Shown: one piece after another, positions 8,901-16,644 of the stretch
How the letters are laid out: each line of letters opens with the position of its first letter
How positions within the stretch are numbered: position 1 is the first letter of the stretch
Origin: 13-1-40CM-70-15 sp964641215
GTDB lineage: Bacteria; Gemmatimonadota; Gemmatimonadetes; Gemmatimonadales; GWC2-71-9
Assembly: GCA_964641215.1 (NCBI GenBank)
Contig: CAZXKD010000001.1
Span: forward strand, 13,258-77,257
Length of the DNA stretch: 64,000 bases
Direction: 5' to 3'
Position numbers and translations under genes: made by a program
The notes under the pieces: model-generated
What the model saw: the letters and a program-made list of their open reading frames with translations, nothing else
The model's database searches: none
What the model was told of the DNA's origin: nothing

Positions 8901-9401
8901 CCGGACACGCTGCGCACCCTCGCCCGGCAACGGTTCCGCTGGAGCTTCGGGACATTGCAGTGCGCCTGGAAGCACCGCGACGTGCTGTTCCATCCAAGCT
9001 ACGGCACGCTCGGCCTCGTCGGGATGCCGAACATCTGGATCTTCCAGCTTCTGTTCCCGCTCATTTCTCCGATCGCGGATCTTTTGTTCCTCTGGTCGCT
9101 GCTGCGGGTGTACCTGAACTACATCGAGCACGGGCCCGAGTACGCTCTCCAGACGTTGATCCAGGTCGTGGTGTACTACGCGGCCTTCCTCGCGGTGGAC
9201 TGGCTCGCGGCCGTCGTCGCGCTCTTCCTGGAAAGAAGCGAAGAGCGATCTCTGGCTTGGCTGGTGCTGTTGCAGCGCTTCGCCTACCGCCAGGTGATGT
9301 ACTGGGTGGTCGTGCAAGCGGTGGTGGCCGCCCTGCAGGGGCGCGCACGCGGCTGGGGCAAGCTGATCCGTAAAGGCACGGTGACGGTGGGTGCCGGCTA
9401 G
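5946..9401 (+). CDS. Trifunctional membrane protein: GH18-like + polysaccharide deacetylase (CE4) + family 2 glycosyltransferase
   Basis: An 1151-residue protein with an N-terminal transmembrane anchor (about 28-50). A GH18-like barrel (about 130-435) keeps the TIDFEQ catalytic segment near 243-247. A NodB deacetylase domain (about 510-690) has TFDDGPD near 514, NHTFTHP, RPPYFGD and ILLHDGGG. After a membrane segment (about 728-755) comes a processive GT2 domain (about 780-1010) with DDGS near 816, DADT near 867, EDQD near 957 and QRFRW near 994, and then further membrane helices. The GT2 motifs resemble the PgaC and chitin/hyaluronan synthase type. One polypeptide could polymerise, deacetylate and trim an N-acetylglucosamine-type exopolysaccharide across the membrane. 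GTG 5946 lies ten bases after the GH172 stop. The substrate is inferred. Confidence 0.88.
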   Translation: MSPHTTDHTFLDPTGRRWARIRLGARVAGVISTVFLLVVVSGVVFAPILPDLPLVQTAADSLGAAPRRARPPARRYVSIRAERERLAARQRLFEYLRQHPAPPALHYAQMPLTRPNVRPDRLLAEPPTSDPIVAGFYVNWDDNSYASLKTHLDALDWVVAEWGFVGRGGDTLPVRFEVPDTVLALMRSPKQPPLVFALITNFTGEDFDPRPVARMLRQPRLRRKALEEIVDAVTHYDLAGVTIDFEQIPHALHPQLLSFLRELRTRLAPGGRLLTQTIPGDDASWPAEQYAAVNDRVFVMLYDEHDPSDDPGPIASQGWFEHHMQRVLARVPADKLILGIGQYGYEWSDTSESAIELTYQDVMVLARDHHTMPTMDAASLNPTFGWDDTDSTSYIVWFLDAPTAYNQIRRALPTGVAGVGIWRLGSEDPSLWAVLGRQGLAPSPTALDTIHIGYDVEFIGTGEILRMVAEPTLGTRTLRADPASGLVVREAVTRIPSTYVIRRYGRRKRAVALTFDDGPDPVWTPRILDTLRAHEAKATFFIIGENAEVHPELVRRELREGHEIGNHTFTHPNLALVSARATRYELNATERLIEAITNRRTALFRPPYFGDAEPTTPDELVPIAIAQDLGYITVGLRDDPGDWAEPGVETIVRRSLDQLGRGNVILLHDGGGNRYQTVRALGPLIDSLRARGLSLTTVTDLAGISRDQAMPPLPRNAAVRRFMELTSFSIAGWIELGMHAVFLVAMVLGFARLLGILGLAIRHRMARRYARRTMDASYRPTVTVVVPAYNEEQVVCRTVESLLAQQYPALEIVVVDDGSTDGTFAALTAAFRGHPQVRVFRKANGGKASALNFGVERSTGEIIVALDADTLFATGTIASLVARLADPRVGAVAGNAKVGNRINLITRWQAIEYVTSQNIDRRAFALLNCITVVPGAVGAWRRELILQGGGFSADTLAEDQDLTLALLRRGWRVAYADDAIAFTEAPDTLRTLARQRFRWSFGTLQCAWKHRDVLFHPSYGTLGLVGMPNIWIFQLLFPLISPIADLLFLWSLLRVYLNYIEHGPEYALQTLIQVVVYYAAFLAVDWLAAVVALFLERSEERSLAWLVLLQRFAYRQVMYWVVVQAVVAALQGRARGWGKLIRKGTVTVGAG

Positions 9402-9463
9402 AGTGACCGCAGGGCCGCCCGAAGGGTCTTCATATACCCCTACCCTTTGTCGAGGACCAGCCG

Positions 9464-10363
9464 ATGCGGATGCCCAGCGTCCCAGTTTGCGCCTTGTTGT
9501 TCGCGGGTCTCGGCGCCGGCGCCACGCCGGCCGCTGGTCAAGACAGCACAGGGCGCGGCGCCGGCCTCCTGGCCGGCCTCGCGTTCGGGGCGGCAAAAGT
9601 CACGACCGTCCGAAGTGAGCGAGCGCTGAGCGGCGTGCTTGCCTATCAGCCGCGCGCCTGGATTACGCTCTCGACCTCCCCGACCTTCGTTCATGTCACC
9701 GACGACACGAACGGCACCCGCCTCACGAGCAGCGGGCTGGGTGACCTGCCGCTGACCGTCGCCGTCGAGCAAGGGCTGCCGGGCGCCTGGTCACCCGATT
9801 TCGCGGCGTCCCTGAGTGTCACTGTGCCGACGGGCAGCACCCAGTGCGGCCTGGGCAGCGGCAACACCAGCGTCGGGCTCGACCTCGGGGCCGGCGTCTC
9901 CCCGGTGGACCCGGTACACCTGTCCGTGGGTGCCAGCCGCGGCCTCTCGGGAGTCTCGAGCCAGTCGGCGCTCACCGCCCCCAAAGCGACATCGCTCAGC
10001 ATGGATGCGAGCGTCGACGTCGCGGAGGGGTGGACGGCGAGCGTGTCGTTCTCGGGAGATGTTGGGCAGGTGGATTCCACGCAAGCGCTGAGTCGCGACG
10101 TCGGCTTCGGCACCTCGCATACCTTGGGCAAGCGCCTGACGGTCACGATCGACGGCAGCGCCGGCCTCACCTCCGGCTCCCCCAAGTGGGCGCTGTCGCT
10201 CGGGATCGGAACGGCCTACTCCGGCATCTCGCCGGTGGGACCGAACTCGTCGTTCCGCCGGCTCCGCGGGACCTTCGTGGGCGGCGTAGGACGCGGCAAC
10301 GGTCACGGCAAAATCGGCGGCAGCAAGACCGGCTCGACCAGCCCGACCCCCACGAGCTGTTGA
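9464..10363 (+). CDS. Secreted or outer-membrane beta-rich protein of unknown function
   Basis: A 299-residue protein with a cleavable signal peptide (about 1-24, ending PAAGQ). The rest is made of alternating short beta-strand-like segments rich in Gly, Ser, Thr and Val, as in outer-membrane barrels. The C-terminus is a basic Gly/Ser/Thr tail ending TSC, not the usual aromatic residue. The true stop is uncertain: TGA 10361-10363 lies directly against a corrupted poly-C junction, and a degraded copy of the same 3' end appears at 10480-10600. No family recognised. Confidence 0.55.
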   Translation: MRMPSVPVCALLFAGLGAGATPAAGQDSTGRGAGLLAGLAFGAAKVTTVRSERALSGVLAYQPRAWITLSTSPTFVHVTDDTNGTRLTSSGLGDLPLTVAVEQGLPGAWSPDFAASLSVTVPTGSTQCGLGSGNTSVGLDLGAGVSPVDPVHLSVGASRGLSGVSSQSALTAPKATSLSMDASVDVAEGWTASVSFSGDVGQVDSTQALSRDVGFGTSHTLGKRLTVTIDGSAGLTSGSPKWALSLGIGTAYSGISPVGPNSSFRRLRGTFVGGVGRGNGHGKIGGSKTGSTSPTPTSC

Positions 10364-10645
10364 CCCCCCCCCCCCCCCCCCCCCACCCCCCCCCCAAACC
10401 CCCCCCCCGGCGGACCCGCACGTGCCCTCCCGGCCCCCCCCGCGAAGCTCCCCNNNNNNNNNNACGGGTCACTCCCGGCACCCTGCCGGGGGGACCGACT
10501 CCTCCGTTCCCCGGGCCCCCGGGGGCCTTCGGGGGGGGGGTAGGGGCGGGAAAGGGTAACGGCAAAACGGGGGGGGAAAAACCCGGCCCCCCCACCCCCC
10601 CCCCCCCCCCCCTTTCCCCCCCCCCCCCCCCCCCGCCCAAACCCT
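10364..10645. other. Corrupted assembly junction: poly-C/poly-G runs, 10-N gap and a degraded copy of the preceding gene end
   Basis: The sequence consists of long C and G homopolymers with a 10-N gap at 10454-10463. From about 10480 to 10600 it follows the end of the preceding gene (about 10225-10360) in order, with bases replaced by C or G. Landmarks such as the ACCGACTC, GGTAACGGCAAAA and ACCCGGCC segments line up. This looks like low-quality read ends placed as sequence. It should not be read as a genomic repeat. Confidence 0.85.
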
Positions 10646-10647
10646 TC

Positions 10648-11286
10648 CTAAGGCTGCCCGGGGATGGACGACTTGGCGTCCATGCCGCGACCGGTGAGGA
10701 TCATGTCGGTCCCGTCGTTGCCGCGCACCCTTACCATGCCGAAGGGGATGTCGGCGCTCACCCACGCGTCGCCGTCGGCGCTCCGCACGTGCAGCGCGCG
10801 GACCTTGCCTGCCGGCACGGTCACCGTCTCCCACCCCACGACCACGCCGTTCGAGCAGCGGCGGACGGTCTCGGACGCGACGCCCTGGGAGATCTGGCGG
10901 CTCATCATCGAGATCATCAGGTCCGGCACCTTCAAGGCCGGTTTATCCCCGCTCTTGACGACGTAACTGCGAACGCTCGGCGTTGCCGTGCCGAGCCCAG
11001 CGACGAGCGCCTGCATGATGGTGCGATCGGCCGCGGCCTTCTCCCCCTTTTCGGTGGTGATCTCGTACCAGTAGTAAGTCGAGTCGCCGAACTTCTCCGA
11101 CCCGACGATCGCCAGTCGCATCGTGGAGCTCTGGCCGGTGCCGCTCGTGACGGCGTACGATGCCCATTGACCTAGTCGCACCACTCGGATGGTGCGGCAC
11201 AACTCGCTGAAGGACTGCGCGCGGAGCGTGACGGCGCCAGGGAGGACGAGCGCGAGGACCAGCAGGCAGCGGGCACGAAGCGGCAC
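10648..11286 (-). CDS. Secreted protein of unknown function
   Basis: A 212-residue protein. GTG 11286 starts a signal peptide (VPLRARCLLVLALVL... ending LRAQS). The mature part opens with an aligned strand pattern (WASYAVTSGTGQSSTMRLAIVG, then YYWYEITTEKGEKA), followed by an M-rich helix and two more strand regions. The layout resembles periplasmic LolA-like or DUF4412-like clam proteins, but no family signature is certain. It is divergently arranged with the small protein at 11456; the 169 bases between should hold both promoters. The 3' end lies two bases from the corrupted junction but appears intact. Confidence 0.6.
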   Translation of the reverse strand: MPLRARCLLVLALVLPGAVTLRAQSFSELCRTIRVVRLGQWASYAVTSGTGQSSTMRLAIVGSEKFGDSTYYWYEITTEKGEKAAADRTIMQALVAGLGTATPSVRSYVVKSGDKPALKVPDLMISMMSRQISQGVASETVRRCSNGVVVGWETVTVPAGKVRALHVRSADGDAWVSADIPFGMVRVRGNDGTDMILTGRGMDAKSSIPGQP

Positions 11287-11455
11287 AGTCGGACTCCGGA
11301 CGGAGTGTTGGCTAGAGATACCTTTCAGACGCTCGAGCGGCCAGGAGGTTCCACAAGGACCTGGCGGGGACGAGAGGACGGTTCGCGCGCCGGCGGTCCG
11401 TGAGGCATCATTAAGCGAGCACGCAGCGCGACTTCGACCTCTTGGAGGACACCGC

Positions 11456-11704
11456 ATGGCAGCGCCGGTCTCAGTCGAACGGTTCGTGAAGGAGCTGGAA
11501 GCCCTCAAAGCGGAAATGGACGCCGGCAAGCTGGCCCATAGTGAGTATGACCAACGCCTGGCCCGCGCGATCGGCGAGTTGCGAGAGCGTGGACTCGACG
11601 CCGATCGTGGCCGCGTGACCGCGGCCATCAACGACGCGGCCAAGCGCGGGATCATCACGCCGGCCGTGAAAGAGCACCTCGTGAAGCGGCTGGGGCTGTC
11701 ATAG
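11456..11704 (+). CDS. Small charged alpha-helical protein of unknown function
   Basis: An 82-residue cytoplasmic protein, mostly amphipathic helix with many Glu, Lys and Arg (VKELEALKAEMDAGKL, then QRLARAIGELRERG). ATG 11456 has TTGGAGGA seven bases upstream. There are no cysteines, membrane segments or known motifs. The next gene begins nine bases after its stop, so the two are probably co-transcribed. Confidence 0.6.
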   Translation: MAAPVSVERFVKELEALKAEMDAGKLAHSEYDQRLARAIGELRERGLDADRGRVTAAINDAAKRGIITPAVKEHLVKRLGLS

Positions 11705-11713
11705 ATTAGCGAG

Positions 11714-13237
11714 GTGCTCCGGTTCGTCCGCGCCGGCTCCCCTCTCCTGCCCCTGACGCTCGGCCTCCTCGCCGGCCTGTACTCCTTTTGGCTCACGGCG
11801 GTCACTCCCGGGCTCGAACCGGACTCCATGTCGTATCTCGGCGCCGCCGAGTCGCTGGTGCGGCACGGGGCGCTGCGCGTACCCTGGACGCACTGGCCGG
11901 AAGCGGACAGTACCTCCCCGCTCTCGGATTTTCCCCCCGCGTTCCCGATCGCCATCGCTGTGCCGCTCGCCGCAGGCGTGCCGCAGGTGCAGGCCGCCCG
12001 CTGGGTCATGCTTCTCGGGTTCGCCGTCGCAGTCGGCGTGGTCGCCGCGCTGATCGCGGACGCGGCGGGGGTCGCGGCGGCCGTCCTGATGACGGGGCTC
12101 GTGCTCGCGACGCCGGCGGTCGTCGGCATCAACACCATCGTGATGAGCGAGCCGCTGTTCCTGGCGGTGCTCGCGCTCATGGTGCACCAGATGGTCACGG
12201 TCCCGGAGCGAGCCTGGCGCTATGGAGTCCTGGCCGGTATCGGCGCGCTCGTCCGCTACGCCGGGGTCGCTCTGATCGGCGCCGCCGGACTGTGGGCTGG
12301 GGCGTTCGGGCGACCGGGTGACTGGCGGTCGCGGCTGCGGCGCGCCGCGGCCGCAGCCGTCCCCGGTATCGCGCTGCAGGCGCTCTGGGTGCTGCGCACG
12401 GACCTGGAAGGCGGCGATACGCCTCACACCAGCTTCGACTTCTACGGCGGGCTGTGGCACACGGTGCGGGGCGGGCTGGGCACGGTGTGCGGGTGGCTCG
12501 TCCCGGCGGTGTCGCCGGGACCCGCGCGGAACGCCATCGCGCTCGTCATCGCCGCGTTGCTGGTCGCCCTCTGGCGGAGCGCCGTCCGCCCGCGACCGGC
12601 AGCACCCTCGGGGCCGCGCCGACTGCTCGCGGCCGTAGGACTCGTCGTCGCCTGCTACGTCGCGGTCATGGTGTACTCGCGCCTGATGGTCGGCAGGGAC
12701 ATTGAATTCGACGCACGCATTCTCACGCCGGTGTTCGTGCTGGCCGCCGCCGGCGTGGCGGTTGCGGTGGGCGCGTGCTGGCAGTCGTGGACCGGCGTGA
12801 GCCGGCTGGTGACCGGCGCACTGGTCGCGGGATGGCTGGCGCTGGCGCTCCGGGCCGACACCGCCGCCATCGGGGCCCAGCTCGAAGCAGGCTACGGCTA
12901 CGAGGCGCCGGACTGGCAGGCCTCGGACTTCGCCCGCTGGCTGCGCAGCGAAGGGGGAGGAAAGCGCTTCCAGTTCTTCACGAACGACCCGGCGGCGGTG
13001 TTCTTCCTCACGGGCCGCCCCGCCCGCTTGCTCCCCGATGGTCTCGACGCCGAAACGGTGCGTGCGTTCGCGGACGTGATGCGGGCGCGGCACGGCGCCG
13101 TGCTCGGGTTCGAGAGCGCCTTCGATCCGGTCGCACCACCCGAATCGCTCGCCGCACGACTCGGGCTGCGCGAGGCGATCCGCTTCGATTACGGGGTCGC
13201 CTGGATTCCCGCCGACTCCACGGAGCGGCGACCATGA
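11714..13237 (+). CDS. Polytopic membrane protein, GT39/ArnT-like glycosyltransferase type
   Basis: A 507-residue integral membrane protein with about ten hydrophobic segments and GTG start 11714. The first extracytoplasmic loop contains the acidic PGLEPDSMSYLGAAESLV segment, where GT-C fold enzymes of the PMT/ArnT type have catalytic acids. A later loop carries PPAFPIAIAVPLAAG, also typical. Such enzymes move sugars from polyprenyl phosphate carriers to acceptors on the outer face of the inner membrane. Acceptor and donor are unknown. Its stop overlaps the next start (ATGA, 13234-13237), so translation of the two is probably coupled. Confidence 0.65.
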   Translation: MLRFVRAGSPLLPLTLGLLAGLYSFWLTAVTPGLEPDSMSYLGAAESLVRHGALRVPWTHWPEADSTSPLSDFPPAFPIAIAVPLAAGVPQVQAARWVMLLGFAVAVGVVAALIADAAGVAAAVLMTGLVLATPAVVGINTIVMSEPLFLAVLALMVHQMVTVPERAWRYGVLAGIGALVRYAGVALIGAAGLWAGAFGRPGDWRSRLRRAAAAAVPGIALQALWVLRTDLEGGDTPHTSFDFYGGLWHTVRGGLGTVCGWLVPAVSPGPARNAIALVIAALLVALWRSAVRPRPAAPSGPRRLLAAVGLVVACYVAVMVYSRLMVGRDIEFDARILTPVFVLAAAGVAVAVGACWQSWTGVSRLVTGALVAGWLALALRADTAAIGAQLEAGYGYEAPDWQASDFARWLRSEGGGKRFQFFTNDPAAVFFLTGRPARLLPDGLDAETVRAFADVMRARHGAVLGFESAFDPVAPPESLAARLGLREAIRFDYGVAWIPADSTERRP

Positions 13238-14526
13238 CCGCCCCGTCGATCGCGGTGTTGCCTTTCGCCAACCTCAGCGGGGAGCCCGACAAGGACTACT
13301 TCACAGACGGCTTGGCTGAAGGAGTTGCGCATACGCTCGCGCCGCTGCGAGCCCTGCGGATCGCCGCGCACGCGTCCGGCCTCGCGTTCAAAGGCGGCAC
13401 GCTCGAGCCGCGGGAGATCGCGAACCGGCTCGGCGTCGAGGCGGTGCTCGAGGGGGGAGTGCGACGCGTCGGCGACCAGCTGCAGGTGACCGTCCGGCTG
13501 GTCGGCGTGGCGGACGGAGCCGAGCGCTGGGCGTCGCGCTATGATCGTCCTTTGACCGGCGTGTTCGCCGTCCTGGCCGAGATCGCCGCCGAGGTCGCTC
13601 GCACGCTGGGGGTGTCCGCGACGGACGCCGAGCAGCGCGCCATGGCCCGGTCGCCGACGACCGACATCGCCGCCTACGACAGCTACCTGCAGGGGCGACA
13701 GCTCGCCCACCAGCTGCTGCGGCGCAGCCAGGATTCCGCCCGGATGCTGTTCGAGCAGGCCGTCGCCCAGGATGCGGCGTTCGCGCGGGCTCACGCCGGG
13801 CTCGCCAACAGCCACGCGATGATGTTCCAGTACTGGGACTCGAGCGAGGCGAATGTGCAGGCCGCCGACCGCGCGAGCGGGCGGGCGGTGGAGCTCGGGC
13901 CGGACGTCGCCGACACGCACGTGGCGCGCGGGCTGGCCAGCTCGCTCGCCAAGCGCTTCGACGAGGCGCATCGGGAGTTCGCCACCGCCCTCGAGCTGCG
14001 ACCCGACTGCTTCGACGCGTGCTACTTCCTGGCCCGCAGCTATCGGGCGGAGGGCGCCATGACCGAGGCCGCCCGCTGGTTCGAGCGGGCGTGCGCGCTG
14101 CGCCCGGAGGACTACGCCACCCGGCAGCTCATGTCCAGTGTGTACACGAGCCTCGGCCGGACCGAAGAGTCGACGGCCCTGCAGCGCAAGGCGCTGGTGC
14201 TCGCCGAGGAGCAGCTGGAGCGCAACCCCGACGACGCCCGCGCCCTCTACCTCGCCGCCGGGGCGCTGGCGACGCTGGGGGACAGCGCCCGCGCCCGCCA
14301 GTGGGCCAGGCGCGCCGTCGCCATGGATCCCGATGACTCGGCGGTCCTCTACAACGTCGCGTGCGCCTATGCGATCCTGCGCCTCACCGACTCGGCGATC
14401 GACTGTCTCGAGCAGGCGGTCGCCAATGGGTTCGGGCACTGGCAGTGGATCGAGCACGACTCCGATCTCGACTCGCTCCGCGAGCACCCCCGATTCAAGG
14501 CGCTCCTGGCACAGCAGTCGCGCTGA
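13234..14526 (+). CDS. TPR protein with an N-terminal TolB-like domain
   Basis: A 430-residue soluble protein. Residues 1-125 (IAVLPFANLSGEPDKDYFTDGL..., then VEAVLEGGVRRVGDQLQVTVRLV) match the domain normally found in the middle of adenylate cyclases, Ser/Thr kinases or CadC-like regulators. Residues 150-430 form tandem TPR helices, ending in a segment like those of such regulators (WQWIEHDSDLDSLREHPRFKALL). No catalytic or DNA-binding domain precedes them, so this is a free-standing sensor or scaffold module. It is translationally coupled to the upstream membrane protein. Confidence 0.75.
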   Translation: MTAPSIAVLPFANLSGEPDKDYFTDGLAEGVAHTLAPLRALRIAAHASGLAFKGGTLEPREIANRLGVEAVLEGGVRRVGDQLQVTVRLVGVADGAERWASRYDRPLTGVFAVLAEIAAEVARTLGVSATDAEQRAMARSPTTDIAAYDSYLQGRQLAHQLLRRSQDSARMLFEQAVAQDAAFARAHAGLANSHAMMFQYWDSSEANVQAADRASGRAVELGPDVADTHVARGLASSLAKRFDEAHREFATALELRPDCFDACYFLARSYRAEGAMTEAARWFERACALRPEDYATRQLMSSVYTSLGRTEESTALQRKALVLAEEQLERNPDDARALYLAAGALATLGDSARARQWARRAVAMDPDDSAVLYNVACAYAILRLTDSAIDCLEQAVANGFGHWQWIEHDSDLDSLREHPRFKALLAQQSR

Positions 14527-14589
14527 CGACCGGCCCGCGCCCGCAGCGTTATTATTGCCGGTGATGTCCCCCACTCCGCAGCGCTGCTC

Positions 14590-15258
14590 GTGCGGGTCCT
14601 GATCGTTGAGGACGACCCCGAGCTCGGCGGCCTAGTGCGTGACGGCCTGCGGGCCCATCGCATCGACGCCACCGTCGCAACGAGCTTCGTTGACGGCCGG
14701 GAATGCGCCGCGGCGGGCGAGTACGACGTGGTGATTCTGGACGTCCGGCTGCCAGGTGGCTCCGGCTTCGACCTGTGCCGCGAGCTGCGGCGGGCGGGCC
14801 TCACCACGCCCGTGCTCATGCTCACCGCTCTGGACGCGGTAGACTACCGCGTGTCCGGCCTGGAGTCGGGTGCCGACGACTACCTGACGAAGCCCTTCGC
14901 CTTCCAGGAGCTCCTCGCCCGTCTCAAGGCGCTGGCCCGTCGCCGGCCAGCCGTCGTGGCGGCGCAGCACCGCTTTGCGGATCTCGAGGTGGACCTGTCG
15001 GCCCGCACGGTGCGCCGGGCCGGCAGGCCGATTTCGCTCACGGCCAAGGAATTCGCTCTGCTCGAGCTGTTCGTCCTCCACCAGGGCCGGGTGCTCGACC
15101 GGTCGACGATCACGGCCCACGTGTGGGACGACAACCACGACCCCTTCGCCAACCTCCTGGACGTGCTGGTGCGCCGGCTGCGCCGCAAGATCGACGATGA
15201 CTTCGAGCCGAAGTTGATCACCACCCTCCGGGGCGCCGGGTACCGGTTCGGTTCATGA
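14590..15258 (+). CDS. OmpR/PhoB-family response regulator
   Basis: A 222-residue two-domain regulator. The receiver has acidic E7-D8-D9, phosphoacceptor D51 (VVILDVRLPG), T79 and K101 (YLTKPF). A winged-helix DNA-binding domain occupies about 125-220 (LTAKEFALLELFVLHQG... ending TLRGAGYRFGS). GTG 14590 is used. The stop overlaps the start of the kinase gene by four bases (ATGA), so this is its cognate regulator. Members of this family bind paired half-sites near -35. The TGTCAG-N4-CTGACA elements at 23042 and 23646 are possible targets, but nothing in the sequence proves the link. Confidence 0.92.
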   Translation: MRVLIVEDDPELGGLVRDGLRAHRIDATVATSFVDGRECAAAGEYDVVILDVRLPGGSGFDLCRELRRAGLTTPVLMLTALDAVDYRVSGLESGADDYLTKPFAFQELLARLKALARRRPAVVAAQHRFADLEVDLSARTVRRAGRPISLTAKEFALLELFVLHQGRVLDRSTITAHVWDDNHDPFANLLDVLVRRLRRKIDDDFEPKLITTLRGAGYRFGS

Positions 15259-16523
15259 ACCCGCTCGTCCGGCTGCGCCTGCGTCTCACCCTGTGGTACG
15301 GAGGGGTGCTCACGCTGATTCTCGCGCTGCTGGGTGGGGGCTTGTTCTTCGCCATCCGACATCAGATCTCCCGTCAACTCGACCTCTCCCTCCAGGCCGC
15401 CACGCTCGCCCTGGAGCGCGCGGCGCGCATCCGCGAGGTCGAGCGGGCGCGCGCCACGGGACCGGTGATGGACGCCGTGGACGAGCTGCACATCCCCGAC
15501 CGTGAGCTGTACCTGTTCGACAGCGTGGGTCGGCCGATCAAGCCGGCCCAGGCGCCGGCTTGGATCGCGGAGGCCGCTCGCCTCGCGTCGCGCGTCGGCA
15601 TCGCCGACCGCGACATTGATACGCCCCCCCCCCACGACCACCAGGTCCGGCTCCACGCCGCGCGCTTCACGGGTGGGAACGGGACCACTTATGTCGCGGC
15701 CGTGGCGGCCGACAGATTCGAGCTGGAAGACCAATACGCCTCGCTCATCGAGGCGTTCGCCGCCGCGGCGATCGTCGGCCTGCTGCTGGTGGCCGGAGGA
15801 GGCTACGTGCTGGTGCGAAAGTCCACCGCGCCGGTGGAGCGCTCGATGGATCAGATGCGCCGGTTCATGGCCGACGCGGCGCACGAGCTCCGGACGCCGA
15901 TCACCATCCTTCGCACGCGGGCCGAGGTCGCGCTCGGTCAGGAGCGCGCCGCGACGCAAGACGCGGCGACGCTGCGGGCCGTCGAGCGCGAAACGGCCCG
16001 CCTGGGAGAGATCGTGGAGGATCTCTTGACCCTCGCGCGGGCCGACGCCGGCGAGCGGACCGTCAGGCATGTACCCATTTACCTGGACGACATCGCCGCG
16101 GAGGCTGTCGATGCCGTCAGGACGCTGGCGGAGCAGAAGCACGTGCAGCTGAAGGTCGGCACGTTCGAAGAAGCGAAGATCGCCGGGGACCCCGCGCTCG
16201 TGCGGGAGCTGCTGCTCATCGTGCTGGACAACGCCGTCAAGTTCACGCCCGCGGCGGGGAACGTGCGCCTCGACGTGGCCACGGCCGACGGCCGCGCCTC
16301 GGTCGCGGTCACCGATACGGGCGTCGGCATCCCGGCTGAGCAGCTGCCGCGCGTCTTCGAGCGCTTCTACCGCGGGGAGCCGGCGCGGCATGAGGCGCAA
16401 GGCGCCGGCCTCGGCCTCGCGATTGCCCGCTGGATCGCCGACGCGCACGGGGCCAGCATCGACATCACATCCACGCCGGGAGCGGGGACCACGGTAAGGG
16501 TGGGCTTCCCGGTTGCGGAGTGA
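15255..16523 (+). CDS. Sensor histidine kinase without a clear HAMP domain
   Basis: A 422-residue membrane kinase. TM1 is about 15-36, a periplasmic sensor region about 37-165, and TM2 about 167-190. The HisKA motif with H210 (DAAHELRTP) is followed by the ATPase N, G1 (DTGVGIP), F (FERFYRG) and G2 (GAGLGLAI) boxes. After TM2 the chain goes directly from VRKSTAPVE to the dimerisation helix (RSMDQMRRF), skipping the roughly 50 residues where related kinases carry HAMP. A 10-C tract at 15624-15633 within the sensor coding region is a slippage risk. It pairs with the overlapping upstream regulator. Confidence 0.9.
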   Translation: MNPLVRLRLRLTLWYGGVLTLILALLGGGLFFAIRHQISRQLDLSLQAATLALERAARIREVERARATGPVMDAVDELHIPDRELYLFDSVGRPIKPAQAPAWIAEAARLASRVGIADRDIDTPPPHDHQVRLHAARFTGGNGTTYVAAVAADRFELEDQYASLIEAFAAAAIVGLLLVAGGGYVLVRKSTAPVERSMDQMRRFMADAAHELRTPITILRTRAEVALGQERAATQDAATLRAVERETARLGEIVEDLLTLARADAGERTVRHVPIYLDDIAAEAVDAVRTLAEQKHVQLKVGTFEEAKIAGDPALVRELLLIVLDNAVKFTPAAGNVRLDVATADGRASVAVTDTGVGIPAEQLPRVFERFYRGEPARHEAQGAGLGLAIARWIADAHGASIDITSTPGAGTTVRVGFPVAE

Positions 16524-16644
16524 GACTCTCCGCGCACCCCTCTCACCCCTTGCTTCCCCTGGAAACCGGGAGTTACGTGATCCAGGCTGGTTCCCTGCCG
16601 CGCGGCGCAGCATCGGACCCGTTTCCAAAGGAGGAGCTGTGAAC

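Noticed and set aside
7238..9373. 711-codon frame inside the GH18-CE4-GT2 gene
   Set aside because: Out-of-frame shadow: very Arg/Ala/Pro-rich, no motifs, while the +1 frame has all three enzyme domains.
8004..9596. 530-codon frame on the minus strand
   Set aside because: Antisense shadow of the GT2 domain and the next gene start.
10364..10645. Poly-C/poly-G microsatellite or Pro-rich coding region
   Set aside because: It aligns with the upstream gene end as a degraded copy beside an N gap, so it is an assembly artefact.
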